The position numbers and the translations under genes were made by a program. Shown here piece after piece: positions 1 through 10,071 of a stretch of DNA of 64,000 bases. The stretch spans positions 62,001-126,000 of the forward strand of contig NZ_JAUFQB010000011.1 in NCBI RefSeq assembly GCF_030409525.1, read 5' to 3'. The stretch's first letter is position 1. Each line of letters starts with the position of its first letter. A model generated the notes under the pieces. That model saw only the letters and a list, made by a program, of their open reading frames with translations. It did not search any database and was not told the DNA's origin. This DNA is from Kaistella yonginensis (GTDB lineage Bacteria; Bacteroidota; Bacteroidia; Flavobacteriales; Weeksellaceae).

Positions 1-1177
<1,177 letters not shown>

Positions 1178-1207
1178 TAGGATCGAAAAGAAACAAAATG
1201 AAAGTAA

Positions 1208-2191
1208 ATGCTTCGCAAAATTAGAATCCTTAATCAACAGAATGTTTTTCTATTTTTGCTTTTGTTGATGGTTATTTTGGGTAAAATTTTACCTTACCAA
1301 GAATCGTATCAGCAGGTTTTTAACTTGGATGCTTTTATCAATTGGGGAATTGTAGGAATCTTTTTTCTCTATGGTTTAAAACTGAATTTTAAAAGAGTCA
1401 TCCAAGATATTTCCAACTGGCGCTTGCATCTTTTGGTGCAGGGTGCAACTTTCGTGTTGTTTCCTTTTTTTGTTTTTCTTTTTTACGGATTTGCAAGCAA
1501 CACTCAATATTACGCAATTTGGCTTTCCGTTTTTTTTCTGGCGAGTTTACCTTCCACGGTTTCTTCTTCTGTGGTGATGGTGTCCATCGCCAAAGGAAAT
1601 ATTCCGTCGGCTATATTTAATGCCTCAATTTCTGGCTTGGTAGGAATTGTGATGACCCCTTTGTTGATGGGATTTTTTCTAAGACAAAGTGGGGAATCTA
1701 CCTTAGATCAGTCAGAAATTGTCATGCAATTATTGCTAAAGGTTTTATTGCCCATAATTTTGGGATTATTGCTGCACCGTTTCTTTATAAAACTGGTCAC
1801 CAAACACAGTAAACTCATCGCGCAATTTGATAAATTGATTATTTTGCTCATTGTATACGAAAGTTTTTCAGCGGCATTTGTACAGAATGCTTTTTCCACC
1901 GTGTCCCTACAAGTTTTCGTTGTATTGATTTTAAGCTTAATGGTGCTCTTTTTTCTAATCTATTTTATTTTAAAATTCGTTTCCAGAAAAATGAATTTTT
2001 CTCGTGAAGACACCATCACTGCTACTTTTTGTGGCTCAAAAAAATCACTTGTTCACGGCAGTTTATTTGTGTTAATATTAGGAATTCCGGCAGATCAAAA
2101 AGTTATTTTTCTTTTGCCCATTATGTTGTATCACAGTTTTCAACTTTTTTATGTGAGTTGGCTAGCGAATAAATTAGCAAAAACCGCATAA
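1208..2191 (+). CDS. bile acid:sodium symporter-like (SBF/YfeH type) membrane carrier
   Basis: This 327-residue protein has about nine or ten hydrophobic segments and the GIFFLYGLKLNF signature after the second one, typical of SBF-like (PF13593) members of the BASS carrier family. Family members import organic anions with sodium; the substrate here cannot be read from sequence. The ATG at 1208 follows the GH97 stop by 30 bases, so the two may be cotranscribed. The gene could be a passenger of the glucan cluster rather than a sugar carrier, because the family is not known for sugars. Confidence 0.8.
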   Translation: MLRKIRILNQQNVFLFLLLLMVILGKILPYQESYQQVFNLDAFINWGIVGIFFLYGLKLNFKRVIQDISNWRLHLLVQGATFVLFPFFVFLFYGFASNTQYYAIWLSVFFLASLPSTVSSSVVMVSIAKGNIPSAIFNASISGLVGIVMTPLLMGFFLRQSGESTLDQSEIVMQLLLKVLLPIILGLLLHRFFIKLVTKHSKLIAQFDKLIILLIVYESFSAAFVQNAFSTVSLQVFVVLILSLMVLFFLIYFILKFVSRKMNFSREDTITATFCGSKKSLVHGSLFVLILGIPADQKVIFLLPIMLYHSFQLFYVSWLANKLAKTA

Positions 2192-2213
2192 ATGAAATTA
2201 AAAAATAAAATGA

Positions 2214-2335
2214 TTTTTTTTAGAAGCTTTATCCCGTTTTGCACACTATCTTTCTTTCTCAACCTAAGTCCCGCTCCAAAGGAGACGGACTTGCAGCCGC
2301 AAAAAAAGGATGCCGTTGTAAACGTGGCTTGGGAG
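2214..2335. repeat. dispersed intergenic element, copy 1
   Basis: The spacer between the carrier and GH13 genes opens with TTTAGAAGCTTTATCCCG and ends near GGCTTGGGA (2326-2334). A second intergenic stretch at 13541-13655 opens with TTTAGAAGCTTTTTCCTG and ends near GGCTAGGGA. Both contain a different central hairpin; here it is the palindrome at 2266-2292. I read them as two copies of one short, non-coding dispersed repeat. The 61-codon frame that crosses this copy has no protein-like features. Confidence 0.45.
2266..2292. repeat. REP-like palindrome CTCC-AAA-GGAG type
   Basis: An imperfect palindrome with arms AAGTCCCGCTCC and GGAGACGGACTT around AAA. Its reverse complement shares TCTCCTTTGGAGCGGGA followed by C/T-TTAG with the element at 47980-48006. 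Confidence 0.5.
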
Positions 2336-2434
2336 AAAGCACCATTGAAAATATAGATTTTTTGAAAATATTAAATGTAAAATCAGGAAAATTGGCGCTC
2401 GCTTCGCTCGCGCCACCCCATTAAAAATAGTAGA

Positions 2435-4294
2435 ATGAAAAAATTACCGGTCTTATTTCTGTTGATTTCGATCATCAGTTTCGCTCAAATCCAAAAAGTA
2501 GAACCCGCTTTCTGGTGGAAAAATATGAAAAATCCCGACCTTCAAATCATGGTCTATGGAAATGATATTTCAAAATATGAAGTTGAAATTTCCGATCAAA
2601 TTAAAATTATAGATTTAACCAAAACAGAAAACCCAAACTACGTTTTCATCACCATAAATACCGATGAGGTGAAGAATTCTTCGTTCAAAATCAATTTTAA
2701 AATTAATAAGAAAATAGTTGATTCTTATGCTTATGAACTCAAAAATAGAAATCCCAATTCTGCGAATAGAAATTCATTTTCGTCTAAAGATGTGATGTAT
2801 TTAATTATGCCCGATCGTTTTGCAAACGGTGATATTTCCAATGATTCTCAACCCAATTTAATAGAAAAAGCAAACCGAAATTTACCCAGCGGAAGACACG
2901 GGGGCGATTTGCGTGGAATCATCAACAATTTAGATTATTTGCAAAACCTTGGCGTTACTGCACTTTGGCTCACACCGGCAAATGAGGATAATGAAAAACA
3001 AACTTCTTATCACGGTTATGCTCAAACCGATTTGTACAAAATCGACGGAAGATATGGAACCAACGACGAATATGTAGAACTTTCTCGTGAACTCCAAAAA
3101 CGTGGAATGATGCTTATACAGGATTATGTCACCAATCATTGGGGAATATCCCATTGGCTGATTCAAGATTTGCCGACCAAAGATTGGATTCATCAATTTC
3201 CAGATGGTGAAGCAAAATATGGTTTCAAAAGATCCAATTACAGAACAACTTCCCAGTTCGACACCAATGTTTCTGAAGTGGATAAAAAGGAAGCCTTAAA
3301 CGGTTGGTTCGATACTACGATGCCCGATCTTAATCAAAGCAATCCTTTGGTTTTAAAATATCTTACACAAAATGCAATTTGGTGGATCGAATATGCAGAA
3401 CTCGGTGGTTTGCGCGTAGATACGTATCCGTACAATGATAAAATTGCGATGGCAAAATGGGCAAAAGCGATTACTGATGAATATCCGAAGTTCAATATTG
3501 TCGGTGAAGCTTGGATGTACAATCCGGCTCATATTTCTTATTGGCAAAAAAATTCTAAGATTGGAGCGATTGATCATTACAATTCTAATCTTCCTTCTGT
3601 GATGGATTTTACGCTGTTTACCGATTTACCAAATGCGCTAAAAGAAGAGGAAAGTTGGGATAAAGGAATGATCAAAATTTACAATTCCTTTGGCAATGAT
3701 TTTCTTTATCCAGACATCAATAATATTTTGGTTTTTTTCGAAAACCACGATACAGAAAGGTTTAATGAGATTTTCAAAGGAGATGTTCGGTATTACAAAA
3801 TGGCATTAACCTTAATTTCAACCGTTCGTGGGATTCCACAAATTTACTACGGCTCCGAAATCGGGATGCAGGGAAACAAACCAGAAGGCGGAGATGCCGA
3901 TATTCGCAGAGATTTTCCTGGAGGTTGGAAAGGTGATAAACAAAATGCGTTTAATCCCAAAACACAAACTTCCGAACAGAAAGAATTTTACGATTTTACG
4001 CAGAAATTACTGAATTGGCGAAAAGGGAAAGAGGTTATTCATTCTGGAAAAACCAAACATTATATGCCGAAAGAAAAGGTTTATGTTTATTTCAGGTATA
4101 ATGGCAATGAAAAAATAATGGTCGTCATTAATAATAATGAAAAAGAACAAACCTTTGATTTAAGTCGGTTTACAGAAGCTTTAAATGGCGTTTCAAAAGG
4201 GAAAGACGTTATTTCGGGAAAAGATTTTTCTATTTCTAATGAAAATAAAATCACGATTTCTGAAAAATCTTCGTTAATTTTAGAACTTGAATAA
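2435..4294 (+). CDS. GH13 alpha-amylase-family enzyme (neopullulanase/cyclomaltodextrinase-like, SusA-like)
   Basis: This 619-residue enzyme hydrolyses alpha-1,4 glucans, probably in the periplasm: residues 1-18 are a signal peptide. An N-terminal beta domain (about 20-105) of the cyclomaltodextrinase type precedes the (beta/alpha)8 barrel. The conserved regions are intact: DYVTNH at 230-235, GGLRVD with nucleophile D329, VGEAW with acid/base E358, and ENHD with D439. A C-terminal beta domain follows at about 530-619. With the GH97 gene upstream and the sugar carrier downstream, it would cut starch or pullulan oligosaccharides for import. No SusC/SusD pair is visible in the window; it may lie to the left. 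Confidence 0.92.
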   Translation: MKKLPVLFLLISIISFAQIQKVEPAFWWKNMKNPDLQIMVYGNDISKYEVEISDQIKIIDLTKTENPNYVFITINTDEVKNSSFKINFKINKKIVDSYAYELKNRNPNSANRNSFSSKDVMYLIMPDRFANGDISNDSQPNLIEKANRNLPSGRHGGDLRGIINNLDYLQNLGVTALWLTPANEDNEKQTSYHGYAQTDLYKIDGRYGTNDEYVELSRELQKRGMMLIQDYVTNHWGISHWLIQDLPTKDWIHQFPDGEAKYGFKRSNYRTTSQFDTNVSEVDKKEALNGWFDTTMPDLNQSNPLVLKYLTQNAIWWIEYAELGGLRVDTYPYNDKIAMAKWAKAITDEYPKFNIVGEAWMYNPAHISYWQKNSKIGAIDHYNSNLPSVMDFTLFTDLPNALKEEESWDKGMIKIYNSFGNDFLYPDINNILVFFENHDTERFNEIFKGDVRYYKMALTLISTVRGIPQIYYGSEIGMQGNKPEGGDADIRRDFPGGWKGDKQNAFNPKTQTSEQKEFYDFTQKLLNWRKGKEVIHSGKTKHYMPKEKVYVYFRYNGNEKIMVVINNNEKEQTFDLSRFTEALNGVSKGKDVISGKDFSISNENKITISEKSSLILELE

Positions 4295-4308
4295 TTTAAT
4301 TTTTAAAC

Positions 4309-4833
4309 ATGAAAAAAAATATTATTTTTGCTTTTCTTACCTTGATTTTTTTCTGTTCGAACTCTCTTTATTCTCAAAAGAAAGGATTTTATGAAAATGT
4401 ACAGAAAAAGCACGTTTCCAAAGTTTTAGATGATCTAAATACTTTCGCCGCAACTGCCGATTTCAAAAATTATTTCGCCCTTTACGCAGAAGAATCTACT
4501 TTCGTAGGAACCGATGCCAATGAAGTTTGGAATAAAAAAGAATTCATGGATTACGCAAAACCTCATTTCGACAAAGGAAAAGCGTGGAGTTTCACTTCAT
4601 TAAAAAGAAATATCACTTTCAGTTCCGATGGAAAATACGCCTGGTTCGATGAACTGCTCGAAACGCAAATGAAACTTTGTCGGGGTAGTGGCGTTCTAGA
4701 AAAAATAGGAAACCAATGGAAAATCAGACAATATGTGCTTTCGATGACCATTCCCAATGACAACAGCAACGAAGTCATCAAAATAAAATCACCGATTGAG
4801 GACGCAATAATTTTAAATTTAAAGAAGAAATAA
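4309..4833 (+). CDS. secreted NTF2-like (SnoaL/DUF4440-type) protein
   Basis: This 174-residue protein has a signal peptide (about residues 1-22) and a cone-shaped NTF2-like domain. That is suggested by the helix-rich start, the Y..ES.FVGTDA.EVW stretch, and the later WFDE and GSG.L...GNQWKIRQYVLS strands. Such folds bind small molecules or act as accessory subunits, and no catalytic residues can be assigned. The gene begins 15 bases after the GH13 stop and 49 bases before the MFS gene, so it is probably part of the same transcript. A role in glucan use is inferred from position only. Confidence 0.75.
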   Translation: MKKNIIFAFLTLIFFCSNSLYSQKKGFYENVQKKHVSKVLDDLNTFAATADFKNYFALYAEESTFVGTDANEVWNKKEFMDYAKPHFDKGKAWSFTSLKRNITFSSDGKYAWFDELLETQMKLCRGSGVLEKIGNQWKIRQYVLSMTIPNDNSNEVIKIKSPIEDAIILNLKKK

Positions 4834-4845
4834 TCAGTTTTTTAG

Positions 4846-4877
4846 TACTCAAATACTCAAATACTCAAACACTTAAA
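4846..4877 (+). repeat. 8-bp tandem repeat before the MFS start
   Basis: Three perfect copies of TACTCAAA and one variant CACTTAAA run head to tail, ending four bases before the ATG of the MFS gene. Similar short tandem repeats precede several other genes in this window. Confidence 0.85.
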
Positions 4878-4881
4878 ATAG

Positions 4882-6267
4882 ATGGCTCAAAAAATAAAAC
4901 CTAATCTTTCCCTCGCTCAAATTATCAACATGAGTATGGGATTTCTCGGTATTCAAATGGCGTTCGGTTTGCAGAACGGAAATGCAAGTAGAATTTTACA
5001 GAATTTGGGTGCCGATGTGCATGAATTATCTTGGTTCTGGCTTGTTGCTCCAATCACTGGGTTAATCGTACAACCGATTATCGGTCATATGGGCGACAAT
5101 ACCTGGAGTCCTTTGGGCCGAAGAAAACCCTACTTCCTTATCGGTGCGGTTCTTTGCGCTATCGGTTTGGTTCTTCTTCCAAATGCTGCTTCCATAACGC
5201 ACTTAATTGCTGCCAATGTTTTATTATTAGCAGTTATTTTCTTAGCGATGATGGATGCCTCCATAAATGTTGCCATGGAACCTTTTCGAGCCTTGGTTGG
5301 GGATATGTTGCCGAAGAAGCAGGCGACTATTGGTTTTTCAGTACAAACAATTCTCATTGGAATTGGTGCGGTGATTGGTTCGAATATGCCGAGTTGGCTC
5401 ACGAAATTGGGCATTTCTAATGTAGCTCCAGAAGGCTATGTAGCAGATAATGTAATTTATTCTTTCTATGTTGGTGCAGCAGTTTTGGTAATTTCAATTC
5501 TATATACAATGATTACCACAAGAGAATATTCGCCCAGTGAGTTTGCAGAGTTTGAAAACGAAAAAGACGTGGTTATTGAGCCTTCTAAGTTTACTGATAT
5601 GTTCAAGGATTTTGCAAAAATTCCTGCTTTAATGAAAAAACTTGGGATGGTACAGTTCTTTTCTTGGTTTGCTTTATTTACGATGTGGGTATTCACTACG
5701 AGTGCTTTAGCTACGCATCATTTCGGACTTTCTCCAGAAGACACCAAATCATTAAAATTCAATGAAGCCGGGGATTTAACAGGCTATTTATTTGGACTTT
5801 ATAATTTATTTGCTATCCCATTTGCTTTTCTTCTAACACCAATTGCCAAATCGATTGGAAAAAAGCAAACCCATGCTTTAGCCTTGTTTTGTGGGGGTTT
5901 AGGGTTGATTTCTATGTACTTTATTAAAGATATTGAAATGTTATGGATATCGATGGTCGGCTTAGGATTTGCCTGGGCCAGTATTTTGGCGATGCCATAT
6001 GCGATGCTAATTGATGCAATTCCTCAAAGAAAAATGGGTGTTTACATGGGAATTTTTAATTTCTTCATCGTTATGCCACAAATTGTGAATGGTGTTTTTG
6101 GAGGACCAATTGTGAAAAATTTGTTTGGAAATATGGCGATTGATTATGTCGTCGTTGGTGGGGCCTGTATGTTAATCGCTTCTTTAATCACTATGTTTTT
6201 GATTAAGAATCAAGAAGGTGAAACACCTCAAGAATTACAACAAGATATTAAGCAAGTTCATTTTTGA
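4882..6267 (+). CDS. MFS sugar transporter, SLC45/maltose-sucrose carrier-like
   Basis: This 461-residue inner-membrane protein has about twelve hydrophobic segments. The loop after the second segment reads GDNTWSPLGRRKPY (about residues 71-84), the motif-A variant seen in SLC45/GPH-like disaccharide carriers. It probably imports maltose or related products with protons or cations. It is the last gene of the glucan cluster and is followed by a good terminator. Direction of transport and substrate are inferred from family and context. Confidence 0.85.
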   Translation: MAQKIKPNLSLAQIINMSMGFLGIQMAFGLQNGNASRILQNLGADVHELSWFWLVAPITGLIVQPIIGHMGDNTWSPLGRRKPYFLIGAVLCAIGLVLLPNAASITHLIAANVLLLAVIFLAMMDASINVAMEPFRALVGDMLPKKQATIGFSVQTILIGIGAVIGSNMPSWLTKLGISNVAPEGYVADNVIYSFYVGAAVLVISILYTMITTREYSPSEFAEFENEKDVVIEPSKFTDMFKDFAKIPALMKKLGMVQFFSWFALFTMWVFTTSALATHHFGLSPEDTKSLKFNEAGDLTGYLFGLYNLFAIPFAFLLTPIAKSIGKKQTHALALFCGGLGLISMYFIKDIEMLWISMVGLGFAWASILAMPYAMLIDAIPQRKMGVYMGIFNFFIVMPQIVNGVFGGPIVKNLFGNMAIDYVVVGGACMLIASLITMFLIKNQEGETPQELQQDIKQVHF

Positions 6268-6289
6268 AATGACCTTTTTCTTAAATTTT

Positions 6290-6315
6290 ATCCGCCCTCG
6301 TTGGCGGATTTTTTG
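6290..6315 (+). terminator. rho-independent terminator after the glucan cluster
   Basis: Stem ATCCGCC (6290-6296) pairs with GGCGGAT (6303-6309) around a six-base loop, followed by a T run. It lies 23 bases after the MFS stop. Confidence 0.85.
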
Positions 6316-6395
6316 TTAGTAAATACAATCTTCTCTGGCAGAAAGTAGGTGGGTGTTTCTTATCTTAAATCAATGGAAGTTTCACCCGTTGTTGG

Positions 6396-6403
6396 TATTT
6401 TTG
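6396..6403 (+). promoter_or_regulatory. -7 box of the pirin promoter
   Basis: TATTTTTG matches the Bacteroidota -7 consensus TAnnTTTG and lies 44 bases before the pirin ATG. No clear -33 TTG is visible at the usual distance. Confidence 0.5.
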
Positions 6404-6447
6404 TAAAGTTATTAATGAGATAGCAAACTAAATTAAATCCCAAAAAT

Positions 6448-7167
6448 ATGAAAACAGTTTATCACAAATCAGATTCTAGAGGTTACGCCGATCACGGTTG
6501 GTTAAAATCCCACCATACCTTTAGTTTTGCAAATTATTACAACCCAGAGCGGATGAACTTCGGAGTTCTTAGAGTACTGAATGATGACCAGGTCTCTTCA
6601 GGAATGGGCTTCGGAACGCATCCACACCGAAATATGGAAATTGTATCAATTCCCTTAGCTGGCGATTTAGAACATAAAGATTCTATGGGAACCGTAGCGG
6701 TGATTAAAAAAGGAGAAATACAGGTCATGAGTGCGGGCACGGGTGTACAGCATAGTGAGTACAACAAGAATAAAGATGAACTCGTCAAGTTTTTGCAAAT
6801 TTGGATTATTCCTAATAAAATGGATGTAGAACCCCGGTATGATCAAATCAGTATCAAAGAAGGCGAAAAATTAAACGATTTTCAACAAATTCTTTCTCCA
6901 AAAGCCGATGATGAAGGGGTTTGGATTCACCAAAATGCCTGGTTTAATATGGCCAAATTCGATCAAGGAAATTCGAAAGAATACCAATTAAATGATCCCA
7001 AAAACGGGGTATATGTCTTTGTTTTGAAAGGTTCTGCAAAAGTAGGTGATCAAACCTTAGAGACCAGAGATGGTTTTGGGATTTGGGAAACTGATAAATT
7101 TACGCTGGAAGCACTAGAAGATTCAGAAATATTACTGATGGAAGTTCCTATGGATTTGCCGCAGTAA
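6448..7167 (+). CDS. pirin family protein
   Basis: This 239-residue bicupin has the N-terminal metal site conserved: H58 and H60 in GTHPH, then H102 and E104 in QHSE. Bacterial pirins of this kind bind a metal, and some act as quercetin 2,3-dioxygenases; the physiological role is usually unknown. The gene appears monocistronic, with its own -7 box upstream and a terminator shared with the convergent DUF808 gene downstream. Confidence 0.92.
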   Translation: MKTVYHKSDSRGYADHGWLKSHHTFSFANYYNPERMNFGVLRVLNDDQVSSGMGFGTHPHRNMEIVSIPLAGDLEHKDSMGTVAVIKKGEIQVMSAGTGVQHSEYNKNKDELVKFLQIWIIPNKMDVEPRYDQISIKEGEKLNDFQQILSPKADDEGVWIHQNAWFNMAKFDQGNSKEYQLNDPKNGVYVFVLKGSAKVGDQTLETRDGFGIWETDKFTLEALEDSEILLMEVPMDLPQ

Positions 7168-7190
7168 AAATAAAATCAAGAAAGTAAAAA

Positions 7191-7218
7191 AAAACGGGTC
7201 GAAATCCGTTTTTTTTTA
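7191..7218. terminator. bidirectional terminator between pirin and DUF808 genes
   Basis: AAAACGG (7191-7197) pairs with CCGTTTT (7206-7212) around an eight-base loop, with a T run on the plus side and an A run on the other. It serves two convergent genes. Confidence 0.75.
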
Positions 7219-7229
7219 TTGTATAGAAT

Positions 7230-8093
7230 CTATCTTCTCAGAAGATTCCAAACTTTTTTGCCACCAAAAATAATAGCTATCATCATCAATCCTGCAATCA
7301 TCCCATACAAAAATTGTTTTGCCATGTCTGGAACACCGGGCAATAAATGATGAACCTGGTCAATATTATGATCGAAAATACCACCTGAAACTAAAATCAA
7401 AGCGATAGTCCCGATCACTCCCAGTGATTTGATGACGATGGGTAAAGCCTTCACCAAGGTCTTTCCAACCGCATTTAAAAATCCTTTATGATTGGAATGT
7501 TTAATTAAACGATGCCCCGCATCATCCATCCTCACGATCAATGCCACGATCCCATAAACCCCGATCGTTGCAAGGATTGCCACCACGGAAACCGTTAAGA
7601 TTTGAATGGTTAAAGATCTATCTAAAACCGAACCTAACGCAATAATTACAATTTCAATCGATAATATAAAATCGGTCATCACGGCTGATTTTACTTTTGT
7701 TTTTTCTTCATCTTCACCATCTTTAATTTCTGCGACAACTTCTTTGCTTTTTTTCTGTCGGTGAAAGAGGTATTCGATGATTTTTTCTACCCCCTCAAAT
7801 GCTAAATATAGTCCTCCCAAAACCAGAATTACTTTAATCGCGGGCGGAAAAAGAAATTGCAATAAAAAAGCAATCGGCACAATAATTAATTTATTAATAA
7901 AGGAACCTTTCATAATAGCCAACAGCACAGGAACTTCGCGAGATGCTAGAAAACCGGTCGCTTTTTCAGCATTTACCGCTAAGTCATCACCCAGAATACC
8001 AGCAGTTTGTTTGGTTGCTACCTTTGATGCCAAAGCCACATCATCCATTAAAGCGGCGATATCATCTAGTATTGCAAAAATGCCTGAAGCCAT
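7230..8093 (-). CDS. DUF808 family inner-membrane protein (YedI-like)
   Basis: This 287-residue protein begins with the family signature MASGIFAILDDIAALMDD and a KTAGILGDDLAV-like stretch. About six hydrophobic segments follow, with a charged cytoplasmic loop near residues 112-135. DUF808 proteins are widespread and have no established function. The gene is alone on the minus strand, convergent with pirin. A plausible -7 box (CAAAAGTA on the plus strand, 8117-8124) lies 24 bases upstream of the ATG. Confidence 0.9.
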   Translation of the reverse strand: MASGIFAILDDIAALMDDVALASKVATKQTAGILGDDLAVNAEKATGFLASREVPVLLAIMKGSFINKLIIVPIAFLLQFLFPPAIKVILVLGGLYLAFEGVEKIIEYLFHRQKKSKEVVAEIKDGEDEEKTKVKSAVMTDFILSIEIVIIALGSVLDRSLTIQILTVSVVAILATIGVYGIVALIVRMDDAGHRLIKHSNHKGFLNAVGKTLVKALPIVIKSLGVIGTIALILVSGGIFDHNIDQVHHLLPGVPDMAKQFLYGMIAGLMMIAIIFGGKKVWNLLRR

Positions 8094-8116
8094 AAGTTTA
8101 TATTTTTTAAGTGGTA

Positions 8117-8124
8117 CAAAAGTA
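8117..8124 (-). promoter_or_regulatory. -7 box of the DUF808 gene
   Basis: Read on the minus strand it is TACTTTTG, a match to TAnnTTTG, 24 bases before the start codon. No -33 element is evident. Confidence 0.45.
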
Positions 8125-8232
8125 AATATTTAAGTTTTAATTTTAGCGTTTCTTTTTTTAATCAAATTTTATGAAGAAGCATTTTCTAATTTCATTTTTA
8201 AATCCTATTTTCGCAGAACAAAATTTTTTAAA

Positions 8233-8307
8233 GTGAAAACGCTGAAATTACATGCACCACAAAAAAAGTTCCAAAACTTTGGAAATGTAATCGACGCTGA
8301 AAAATAA
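8233..8307 (+). CDS. possible 24-residue small protein before purM
   Basis: A GTG-initiated frame of 24 codons ends in TAA at 8305-8307, four bases before the stem of a strong terminator. The product would be basic (many Lys, one His) and ends NVIDAEK. A near-consensus -7 box, TATTTTCG at 8206-8213, would start transcription about 14 bases upstream of the GTG. Promoter, short frame and terminator together look like a free-standing small gene. The same RNA could instead be non-coding: TTCCAAA-AC-TTTGGAA (8269-8284) and the outer pair ATTACAT/ATGTAAT can fold. No homologue is recognised. Confidence 0.4.
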   Translation: MKTLKLHAPQKKFQNFGNVIDAEK

Positions 8308-8310
8308 AGA

Positions 8311-8345
8311 AAAAGCCGACGGTCAGAATGATTGTCGGCTTTTTT
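8311..8345 (+). terminator. strong terminator upstream of purM
   Basis: AAAAGCCGAC (8311-8320) pairs with GTCGGCTTTT (8334-8343), followed by more T. It lies 50 bases before the purM ATG, so it ends the small transcript at 8.2 kb or acts as an attenuator for purM. Confidence 0.85.
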
Positions 8346-8394
8346 GTTTTTAGTAATTAATTTTTTTAAGAATCATAATTTTAAAGAAACAAAA

Positions 8395-9384
8395 ATGAGC
8401 AATACTTATAAATCCGCCGGAGTTGATAAAGAAGAAGGTTATAAAACCGTCGATAAAATAAAAGCTGCCGTGGCAGAAACTCATAATTCAAATGTTTTAA
8501 ATAATCTAGGTAGTTTCGGTGCTTTTTATGAAATTGCGGGTTATAAAAATCCTGTTTTGGTTAGTGGAACCGATGGGGTAGGTACGAAGCTTAAAGTCGC
8601 TTTAGATGCCAAAAAGTACGATTCTATTGGCGTAGATTGTTTTGCAATGTGCGCTAATGATATCATTTGTCACGGTGCGAAACCCTTATTTTTCCTCGAT
8701 TATTTAGCATGTGGAAAATTAGATTCCGAAATCGCAGCAGAAATTGTGATGGGAATGGTAAAAGCGTGCAAAGACAATAATTGTGCGCTTATTGGCGGTG
8801 AAACCGCAGAAATGCCCGGAATGTACAAACCTGGTGATTATGATGTAGCCGGTTTCTGCGTCGGCATTGTAGAGAAAGATCAAATCATTGATGGGTCGAA
8901 AATTAAGCCGGGCTGTAAAATTATTGCCTTGTCAAGTTCAGGTTTTCACTCGAATGGTTTTTCATTGGTGAGAAAAATTTTCACTGATTTTAATGAAGAG
9001 TTTGAAGGAAAACCATTATACGAAACGCTGCTTGTTCCAACAAGATTGTATTATCAACCGATCCACCAGATTTTAGAAGAAGTGGCTTTGTGTGGAATTG
9101 CGCATATTACAGGCGGTGGAATTATCGAAAATATTCCGAGAATTATTCCAGAAAATCTTTGTGCATCGATTGATGTAACTAAAATTAAAATCCCTTCTGT
9201 AATGTTGGAACTGGAAAAACGCGGAAATATTGACCGTATGGAAATGTATGGAACATTTAATATGGGAATCGGAATGGTGGTTGTTATTGATGAGGAACAC
9301 GCTGAAAAAGTATTAAATCTTATTCCAGATACCTACGAAATTGGAGTGATCACCGAAGGTGCAGAGAAAATACAATTAATCTAA
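8395..9384 (+). CDS. purM: phosphoribosylformylglycinamidine cyclo-ligase
   Basis: PurM makes aminoimidazole ribotide from FGAM with ATP, the fifth step of purine synthesis. The 329-residue product has the GTDGVGTKLK motif near residue 60, GGETAEMPG, and the GGGIIENIPR block of the AIRS C-terminal domain. The frame is open to 8332, but the ATG at 8395 (MSNTYKSAGVD) matches the usual start and lies clear of the terminator. It heads the purine block purM, purN, purH, purD, guaA, all on the plus strand. Confidence 0.97.
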   Translation: MSNTYKSAGVDKEEGYKTVDKIKAAVAETHNSNVLNNLGSFGAFYEIAGYKNPVLVSGTDGVGTKLKVALDAKKYDSIGVDCFAMCANDIICHGAKPLFFLDYLACGKLDSEIAAEIVMGMVKACKDNNCALIGGETAEMPGMYKPGDYDVAGFCVGIVEKDQIIDGSKIKPGCKIIALSSSGFHSNGFSLVRKIFTDFNEEFEGKPLYETLLVPTRLYYQPIHQILEEVALCGIAHITGGGIIENIPRIIPENLCASIDVTKIKIPSVMLELEKRGNIDRMEMYGTFNMGIGMVVVIDEEHAEKVLNLIPDTYEIGVITEGAEKIQLI

Positions 9385-9461
9385 CAATTAATCGAGGTAC
9401 CAGTTTACAAACAAATAGACGTTGAATTGTTACATTTTCAAATTGTTACCTTAAAAAGAAA

Positions 9462-10031
9462 ATGAAGAATATTGTCGTTTTAGTTTCCGGTGGTGGAACC
9501 AATTTACAACGAATTATTGACTGCATTCGCGATGGAGCAATACCCAATGCTTTAATTTCGTTGGTGGTTGCAGACAGAGACTGTTATGGATTGGAGCGGG
9601 CGAAAAATCATCAGCTACCGACGCAAATGATTTCAAAAGGGTCAACTTTTTCAACTGATTTAAAACAAATTCTTCCTGAAAATACAGATTTAATAGTTCT
9701 TGCCGGTTTTTTATCGATTTTAAATAAAGAATTCTGTGACTCTTTTACCGGAAAAATCATCAATATTCATCCTTCTTTACTGCCAAAATTTGGTGGAAAA
9801 GGAATGTGGGGTCAGCACATACATGAAGCTGTTTTGGCTGCGGGAGAAAGAGAAACTGGGGTCACTGTTCATTACGTAACTTCGAGAATTGACGAAGGTA
9901 AAATAATTCTTCAAAAGTCGTTTGAAATTTCTCCTGATGAAACCCTGCAAAGTTTGGCGGAAAAAATCCATACGATAGAATTTGAAATTCTTCCTAAAGC
10001 GATTAATGAAGTTTTGGGAATTCCCCTCTAG
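9462..10031 (+). CDS. purN: phosphoribosylglycinamide formyltransferase
   Basis: PurN transfers a formyl group from 10-formyl-THF to GAR. The 189-residue protein has SGGGTNL at its start and IHPSLLPKFGG with the catalytic His. DEGKII carries the conserved Asp. The last codons and the TAG stop (10029-10031) fall inside the left inverted repeat of the DUF559 cassette that starts at 10021. The natural C-terminus therefore seems to have been replaced by a few repeat-encoded residues (IPL). The enzyme core is intact. Confidence 0.96.
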   Translation: MKNIVVLVSGGGTNLQRIIDCIRDGAIPNALISLVVADRDCYGLERAKNHQLPTQMISKGSTFSTDLKQILPENTDLIVLAGFLSILNKEFCDSFTGKIINIHPSLLPKFGGKGMWGQHIHEAVLAAGERETGVTVHYVTSRIDEGKIILQKSFEISPDETLQSLAEKIHTIEFEILPKAINEVLGIPL

Positions 10032-10059
10032 TAAGAGGGGTGTCCGAAGGACGGGGTGT
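10021..10059 (+). repeat. left inverted repeat of the DUF559 cassette
   Basis: It contains two hairpins, CCCCTCT-AGTA-AGAGGGG and GTCC-GAAG-GAC, followed by GGGGTGT. It matches the reverse complement of 10501-10541 closely. It overlaps the end of purN and supplies its stop. Confidence 0.85.
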
Positions 10060-10071
10060 GTACTTATTGTT

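Noticed and set aside
2239-2424. 61-codon plus-strand frame in the spacer before GH13
   Set aside because: It lies in the repeat element, has a low-quality composition (Arg/Lys/Gly from palindromes) and no start signals.
8171-8236. 21-codon ORF starting ATGAAGAAGCAT, ending on the GTG of the 24-codon ORF
   Set aside because: It ends in TGA overlapping GTG and starts before the predicted transcript start. It is too short and lacks support.
9982-10071. Upstream extension of the DUF559 reading frame into purN
   Set aside because: It begins at a TTG inside purN and crosses the repeat. The ATG at 10072 is the natural start.
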